Source: HGM04593 sp045660825 | GTDB taxonomy: Bacteria; Bacteroidota; Bacteroidia; Bacteroidales; Bacteroidaceae | Length of the DNA stretch: 10,701 nucleotides | Direction: 5' to 3' | NCBI GenBank assembly: GCA_045660825.1 | Contig: JAZREN010000042.1 | Location: forward strand, 1 to 10,701 | In this document: positions 6,885-10,701 of the stretch, piece after piece | How positions within the stretch are numbered: position 1 is the stretch's first letter | Layout of the letters: each line of letters starts with the position of its first letter | Notes under the pieces: model-generated | Told to the model about the DNA's origin: nothing | The model's input: the letters and a program-made list of their open reading frames with translations, nothing else | Database searches by the model: none | Made by a program: the position numbers and the translations under genes

Positions 6885-6920
6885 TATCTCTCATCCCAAT
6901 GGGCGTGTCGACGAGAGATA
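6885..6920. repeat. Inverted repeat in the rplQ-nqrA intergenic region
   Basis: TATCTCTC (6885-6892) is the exact reverse complement of GAGAGATA (6913-6920), with a 20-base interior that contains CCCAATGGG (6895-6903), itself able to fold into a small hairpin. No T-run follows, so it is not a terminator. It could be part of the adjacent palindromic element, an RNA structure or a binding site; nothing in the sequence decides this. The rest of 6794-7040 is A/T-rich towards nqrA and shows no convincing gene. Confidence 0.35.
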
Positions 6921-7046
6921 TTGAAAAGTACTTGAGACATCTCCTGCTCGGTTGATATGATATTGCTGCACCTTAAAAACGTCTAACAAACTGAAAAATA
7001 TTAAAATAATTTAAAATTTCTTGTTACTAATACGGAAAATTTTCTC

Positions 7047-7054
7047 TAAATTTG
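7047..7054 (+). promoter_or_regulatory. Candidate Bacteroidota -7 promoter element for nqrABC(D)
   Basis: TAAATTTG fits the Bacteroidota sigma consensus TAnnTTTG exactly. It lies 33 bases before the nqrA ATG, in an A/T-rich stretch after the terminator. The upstream partner is weak: a TTG at 7021-7023 lies 23 bases away, somewhat further than the usual spacing for the -33 box. Transcription would be expected to begin around 7060, giving a leader of roughly 25-30 bases. Confidence 0.55.
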
Positions 7055-7087
7055 TGTCGGATTATGTACTAATGTAACTCAAATTAT

Positions 7088-8437
7088 ATGCACAGAGTCG
7101 TAAAAATTTCTAAGGGGTTGAATATCAATTTGAAAGGCGCTCCTGCTAAAGAATTTACATCGGTTGAGACACCAAAGTTCTATGCTTTGATGCCCGCTGA
7201 TTTTACACGTGTGACTCCAAAGGTTGTAGTAAAACCAGAGGACGCAGTGAAGGCAGGTGATCCTTTGTTCGTTGACAAGGCAAACCCCGAATTGCAATTT
7301 GTTTCGCCCGTGAGCGGAAAAGTTGTTGCGGTTAACCGCGGTGAGAGAAGACGCGTTCTTAGCGTAGTAGTAGAATCGGATGGCAAGTTCGAGTCTGTAG
7401 AGTATAAGGCACAGGATGTCCTGTCTCTCTCTGCCGATGAGATTAAGGCACATCTCCTCAAGGCCGGTCTTTTCGGTTTCTTCCGTCAAAGACCTTACGA
7501 TGTGATTGCCGAGCCAAAGGACACACCACGTGCCATCTATGTTTCGGCATTCGATTCAAAACCCCTTGCAGTTGACTTTGAGGTCGCTCTCAAAGGAAAC
7601 GAGGCCGATTTTCAGGTTGGTCTTGATGCGCTTTCACGCATCGCTCCTGTACATCTCGGCATTTGCGCTTGTCAGCAGTCTGCTGCCTTGACAGTAGCAA
7701 AGAACGTTACTACTACAATCTTCAAGGGCCCACACCCTGCAGGTAACGTCGGTGTACAGATCAACAAGACTGCTCCTATCAACAAGGGCGAGATTGTCTG
7801 GACTATCGGTGCCGAGGAGGTTATTTTCATCGGCCGTTTCTTCAACAAAGGTAAAATCGATTTCACACGTACTATCGCTCTCGCAGGTAGCGAGGTGAAG
7901 AATCCTTCATACAGCAAGGTGGTTCTTGGCGCTCAGCTCGTGAATATTCTTGCAGGTCGTCTCGAGGACAAGTACGAGAACCGCATCATTGACGGAAACG
8001 TGTTGACCGGCAAAAAGACTACAGCCGATGCTTTCTTGGGCGCTTTCTCAACAGAGGTGACTGTTATCCCTGAGTCTATGGACGAAGCCGAGATGCTTGG
8101 TTGGGCTATGCCACGTTTCGGTATGTACAGCACAAGCCGCAGCTATTTCAGTTGGTTGGCTCCAAAGCGCAAGTACACTATCGATGCCCGCATCAAGGGT
8201 GGTGAGCGTCATATGATCATGTCAAACGAGTATGACAAGGTGTTCCCAATGGATATCTACCCCGAGTACTTGTTGAAGGCAATCATAACAGGTAACATCG
8301 ACAAGATGGAACAGCTTGGTATCTACGAGGTAGCTCCCGAGGATTTCGCATTGTGCGAGTTTGTTGACTCTTCAAAGTTGGAGTTGCAGCGTATCGTTCG
8401 CGAAGGCCTTGACAAGCTCCGTGCCGAGATGTGCTGA
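7088..8437 (+). CDS. nqrA: Na+-translocating NADH:quinone oxidoreductase subunit A
   Basis: NqrA is the cytosol-facing, cofactor-poor subunit of Na+-NQR and takes part in quinone-site formation. The 449-residue product opens HRVVKISKGLNINLKGAPA and has the biotinyl/barrel-sandwich-like segment VSPVSGKVVAVNRGERRRVL (72-91), then GLFGFFRQRPYD and the conserved KGPHPAGNVGVQIN at about 213-226. No membrane helices are seen, as expected. Length fits the family (about 445-450). The ATG lacks a Shine-Dalgarno match but sits in an A/T-rich leader below a -7 promoter box. A 41-base gap without evident structure precedes nqrB. Confidence 0.96.
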   Translation: MHRVVKISKGLNINLKGAPAKEFTSVETPKFYALMPADFTRVTPKVVVKPEDAVKAGDPLFVDKANPELQFVSPVSGKVVAVNRGERRRVLSVVVESDGKFESVEYKAQDVLSLSADEIKAHLLKAGLFGFFRQRPYDVIAEPKDTPRAIYVSAFDSKPLAVDFEVALKGNEADFQVGLDALSRIAPVHLGICACQQSAALTVAKNVTTTIFKGPHPAGNVGVQINKTAPINKGEIVWTIGAEEVIFIGRFFNKGKIDFTRTIALAGSEVKNPSYSKVVLGAQLVNILAGRLEDKYENRIIDGNVLTGKKTTADAFLGAFSTEVTVIPESMDEAEMLGWAMPRFGMYSTSRSYFSWLAPKRKYTIDARIKGGERHMIMSNEYDKVFPMDIYPEYLLKAIITGNIDKMEQLGIYEVAPEDFALCEFVDSSKLELQRIVREGLDKLRAEMC

Positions 8438-8478
8438 TTGTACGAGAATAATATCAATGCAAAATAAAAGATAGTCGT

Positions 8479-9657
8479 ATGAAATTTTTGAGAAATTATA
8501 TAGACAAAATTAAACCGAAATTCGAGGAGGGTGGCAAGCTTCACGCTTTCCGTTCTTTGTTCGATGGTTTCGAGACATTCCTGTTCGTGCCCAAAGACAC
8601 AGCGAAGAACGGTGTGAACATCCACGATGCAATTGACAGCAAGCGCATCATGTCGCTCGTTGTTATAGCACTTGTTCCATCACTCCTTTTGGGTATGTAC
8701 AACATCGGTTTGCAGAATGCCATTGCTGCAGGTGCTGTTGAAACAACAACATGGTTCAGCATGTTCCTCTATGGTCTTCTTGTTACATTACCAAAAATCG
8801 TCGTTGCATATGCAGTGGGTCTTGGTATCGAGTTCACAGTAGCTCAGTGGAAAAACGAGGAGATCCATGAGGGATTCCTTGTATCGGGTATCCTCATTCC
8901 AATGATTGTTCCTGTTGGCTGTCCTCTGTGGGTTCTTGCCCTTGCAACAGCCTTCGCGGTAATCTTTGCCAAGGAGGTATTCGGTGGTACAGGTATGAAC
9001 ATCGTCAACGTTGCTCTCATCGCACGTGCGTTCATCTTCTTCGCTTATCCTTCAGTTATCTCTGGTGACAGCGTTTGGGTTGCTACCGACACAATCTGCG
9101 GTCTTGGTTCAAGCGTTGACGGTTATACTTGCGCAACTGCGCTCCAGTATGTTGCCGGTGGCGCTGCTCCTGTAGGTGCTTCAGGCGAGTTGTTGACATC
9201 AAGCGACATGATTTTCGGTTTCATGCCTGGCTCTATCGGTGAGACAAGCGTTGTTGCCATCGCTCTTGGTGCTGCACTCTTGCTCTTCACAGGCGTTGCA
9301 AGCTGGAAGACAATGCTCAGCGTGTTTGTCGGCGGTATCGCAATGCTCTACGTATTCCAGGACAAGATGCCTGAGGCTATGCCACTCTGGCACAATCTGC
9401 TCCTCGGCGGTTTCTGCTTCGGTGCAGTGTTCATGGCTACCGACCCTGTTACATCGGCTCGTACAGAGACCGGTAAGTACATCTATGGTTTCGGTATCGG
9501 TGCAATGACCATCATCATTCGTGTTTTGAACCCGGGTTACCCCGAGGGTATGATGCTCGCGATTCTGTTGATGAACGTTGTTGCTCCATTTATTGATTAT
9601 TGCGTGGTGCAGTCTAATGTGAATGCCCGTGCTAAACGTGTAACAAAAAAGAACTAA
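8479..9657 (+). CDS. nqrB: Na+-translocating NADH:quinone oxidoreductase subunit B
   Basis: NqrB is the large membrane subunit holding a covalently bound FMN and riboflavin, and is central to Na+ transport. The 392-residue product begins with an amphipathic cytosolic stretch (MKFLRNYIDKIKPKFEEGGK). It then has about ten hydrophobic segments, including MSLVVIALVPSLLLGMYNIG (58-77) and EGFLVSGILIPMIVPVGCPL (131-150), plus the conserved FGGTGMNIVNVALIARAF (168-185) and FMATDPVTSARTETGKYIYG (318-337). The flavin-attachment motif is at 214-220, DGYTCAT, with Thr220 the predicted FMN-linked residue; the third-from-last position is Cys where Gly is the common residue. nqrC starts 5 bases downstream. 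Confidence 0.96.
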   Translation: MKFLRNYIDKIKPKFEEGGKLHAFRSLFDGFETFLFVPKDTAKNGVNIHDAIDSKRIMSLVVIALVPSLLLGMYNIGLQNAIAAGAVETTTWFSMFLYGLLVTLPKIVVAYAVGLGIEFTVAQWKNEEIHEGFLVSGILIPMIVPVGCPLWVLALATAFAVIFAKEVFGGTGMNIVNVALIARAFIFFAYPSVISGDSVWVATDTICGLGSSVDGYTCATALQYVAGGAAPVGASGELLTSSDMIFGFMPGSIGETSVVAIALGAALLLFTGVASWKTMLSVFVGGIAMLYVFQDKMPEAMPLWHNLLLGGFCFGAVFMATDPVTSARTETGKYIYGFGIGAMTIIIRVLNPGYPEGMMLAILLMNVVAPFIDYCVVQSNVNARAKRVTKKN

Positions 9658-9662
9658 CAGAT

Positions 9663-10577
9663 ATGGCAGCAAAGAAATATGTTTGCAAAGTGTGTGGTTA
9701 CACACACGAAGGCAATGAGGCTCCTTCAGTGTGCCCATTGTGTAAAGCCGGAGCTTCAGAGTTCGAGGCTGTTAATGAGCCAAAGAAGAAGGGACTCGAT
9801 ACAAACAGCGATATCTATGCCATCATCTATTCGGCAGTAGTCGTTGTTATCGTGGCATTCCTTTTGGCCGGCGTGTCATCAATGCTCAAACCAAAGCAGG
9901 ATGCCAATGTTGAGCTCGACAAGAAAAAGCAGATACTTGCTTCTTTGAACGAGAGAAACCTTCCCGATGCAGCAGCAAAATATGATGAACTTATTGAAAA
10001 GGACATCATTGTAAATGCTCAGGGTAATGAGGTTGCTTCAGAAGGTGGTTTCAAGGTAAGCAATGATGAGGTAAACGAGAACAATCTTCCTCTTTACATC
10101 GCCAATATCAATGGTGCAAAGAAGTATATCGTTCCAATGACCGGTAATGGTCTGTGGGGTGGTATCTGGGGTTACATCGCTCTCAACGATGACTGCAATA
10201 CCATCTATGGTGTATATTTCTCTCATGCAAGCGAGACACCGGGTCTTGGTGCCGAGATTGCAGGTGACAAGTTCCAGAACCGTTTTACAAAGGACAAGGA
10301 TGGCAATGCCATTGTAAAGAAAGTGTATGACGAGGCCGGTAAGGTTGCACTTGCTGTTGAAAAGGGCAAGGGCGTAGCCGGTGAGGAGTATCACATCGAT
10401 GCCGTTTCAGGTGCGACAATTACATGTAACGGTCTTCAGGTGATGCTTGAGACCAAGCTCGCTCCTTATTATAACTATCTCAAGAGTCAGGTGCCTGCAC
10501 CTGTTGTCGAGGCAGAGCCAGCTACAGAGGTTGAGCCTGCAACAGAGGTTGTTGTTGAGGAAAATGTTGAACAATAA
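9663..10577 (+). CDS. nqrC: Na+-NQR subunit C with an N-terminal rubredoxin-like domain
   Basis: NqrC normally consists of one N-terminal membrane helix and a periplasmic FMN-binding domain that relays electrons to NqrB. Here 304 residues are encoded against about 250-260 usually. Residues 5-37 form an extra domain with Cys8-x2-Cys11, GYTHEG, and Cys24-x2-Cys27 (CPLCKAGASEFEA), close to the rubredoxin-type domain of rubrerythrins. A charged linker (38-50) precedes the helix IYAIIYSAVVVVIVAFLLAG (51-70). The flavin motif DAVSGAT (246-252) is intact, with Thr252 the predicted FMN-linked residue. The C-terminus (279-304) is Pro/Glu/Val-rich. No in-frame ATG lies between codon 1 and Met74, beyond the helix, so the start at 9663 is needed to include the helix. 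The subunit call is firm; the domain's metal binding is inferred. Confidence 0.94.
   Translation: MAAKKYVCKVCGYTHEGNEAPSVCPLCKAGASEFEAVNEPKKKGLDTNSDIYAIIYSAVVVVIVAFLLAGVSSMLKPKQDANVELDKKKQILASLNERNLPDAAAKYDELIEKDIIVNAQGNEVASEGGFKVSNDEVNENNLPLYIANINGAKKYIVPMTGNGLWGGIWGYIALNDDCNTIYGVYFSHASETPGLGAEIAGDKFQNRFTKDKDGNAIVKKVYDEAGKVALAVEKGKGVAGEEYHIDAVSGATITCNGLQVMLETKLAPYYNYLKSQVPAPVVEAEPATEVEPATEVVVEENVEQ
10497..10574 (+). repeat. Low-complexity acidic tail of NqrC with a small tandem repeat
   Basis: The final 26 codons encode a Pro/Ala/Glu/Val-rich tail that contains the adjacent hexapeptides EPATEV and EPATEV (residues 285-290 and 291-296). The two DNA copies differ at several bases, so the duplication is not brand new. 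The tail follows the end of the FMN domain and would lie in the periplasm. Confidence 0.6.
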
Positions 10578-10583
10578 AAAGTA

Positions 10584-10589
10584 AAGGAA
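10584..10589 (+). promoter_or_regulatory. Shine-Dalgarno site of nqrD
   Basis: AAGGAA lies between the nqrC stop and the nqrD ATG, with five bases of spacing. It is one of only two good Shine-Dalgarno matches placed between genes in this window, the other being that of rpmD. Confidence 0.55.
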
Positions 10590-10594
10590 TAACT

Positions 10595-10701
10595 ATGGGA
10601 CTTTTTTCAAAGAAAAATAAAGAGGCTTTAAACACTCCTTTGTTTAAAGAGAATCCTGTAACAGTCCAGGTGCTTGGTATCTGTTCGGCATTGGCTGTTA
10701 C
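10595..10701 (+). CDS. nqrD: Na+-translocating NADH:quinone oxidoreductase subunit D, N-terminal part
   Basis: The first 35 codons and two further bases are present; the gene runs off the window edge. The product starts MGLFSKKNKEALNTPLFKEN and continues PVTVQVLGICSALAV, matching the NqrD N-terminus (NP...QVLGvCSALAVT) that leads into the first membrane helix. Cys30 in LGICSALAV corresponds to the Cys that, together with NqrE, binds the iron centre within the membrane in this enzyme. It follows nqrC by 17 bases. nqrE and nqrF are expected further downstream by the standard nqrABCDEF order. Confidence 0.93.
   Translation, partial: MGLFSKKNKEALNTPLFKENPVTVQVLGICSALAV

Noticed and set aside
6758..6955. 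A 65-codon open frame on the + strand between rplQ and nqrA
   Set aside because: It begins inside the rplQ terminator stem and runs through the palindromic element. Its product resembles no family I know, and its composition is that of translated repeat DNA.
9199..9738. A 179-codon open frame on the - strand, rich in Cys and His
   Set aside because: It lies opposite the conserved nqrB and nqrC coding sequence and reads as the antisense shadow of their codons; no recognisable domain.
9663..9812. A separate small rubredoxin gene before a normal nqrC
   Set aside because: The frame is continuous through the linker and the membrane helix, with no stop codon and no in-frame ATG from which NqrC could start separately while keeping its helix.
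1..10701. CRISPR arrays, tRNA or rRNA genes, insertion sequences and attachment sites
   Set aside because: No regularly spaced direct repeats, tRNA-like cloverleaf, rRNA segment, transposase or integrase coding sequence was seen; the window is almost entirely housekeeping genes.

Overview
The window is a piece of a chromosome from a Bacteroidota bacterium, most likely order Bacteroidales and plausibly Prevotellaceae. This rests on protein sequence style recalled from those families, the gene order secY-map-infA-rpmJ with no adk, the zinc-ligand-poor forms of L36 and S4, the scarcity of Shine-Dalgarno sites, and a match to the Bacteroidota -7 promoter element (TAnnTTTG). No species assignment is possible from the sequence alone. 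Every gene is on the + strand.

Region 1 (1-6733) is the end of the spc-type and all of the alpha-type ribosomal protein operon, joined into one tightly packed unit: the tail of rplR (L18), then rpsE (S5), rpmD (L30), rplO (L15), secY, map, infA (IF1), rpmJ (L36), rpsM (S13), rpsK (S11), rpsD (S4), rpoA and rplQ (L17). It couples ribosome assembly, transcription (RNA polymerase alpha), translation initiation (IF1), protein secretion (SecY) and N-terminal methionine removal (Map). Gaps run from a 1-base overlap to about 30 bases. A strong intrinsic terminator (6759-6793) follows rplQ.

Region 2 (6794-7087) has no convincing gene. It holds a short palindromic element of the dispersed-repeat type (6807-6854), a second inverted repeat (6885-6920), and a candidate promoter (-7 box at 7047-7054) for the next operon.

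Region 3 (7088-10701) is the start of an nqr operon for the Na+-translocating NADH:quinone oxidoreductase: nqrA, nqrB, nqrC and the first 35 codons of nqrD, cut by the window edge. nqrE and nqrF would be expected downstream.

The most unusual feature is NqrC. Its reading frame carries an extra N-terminal domain of about 38 residues with two CxxC pairs, like the rubredoxin-type domain at the end of rubrerythrins, placed before the single membrane helix. There is no in-frame ATG between the domain and the helix, so the fusion looks real. If folded and metal-bound, it would put an additional iron centre on the cytoplasmic side of Na+-NQR. Secondary points of interest are a Cys inside the NqrB flavin-attachment motif (TCAT rather than SGAT or TGAT), a hairpin that buries the map start codon and overlaps a five-codon mini-ORF, and low-complexity acidic tails on L17 and NqrC.
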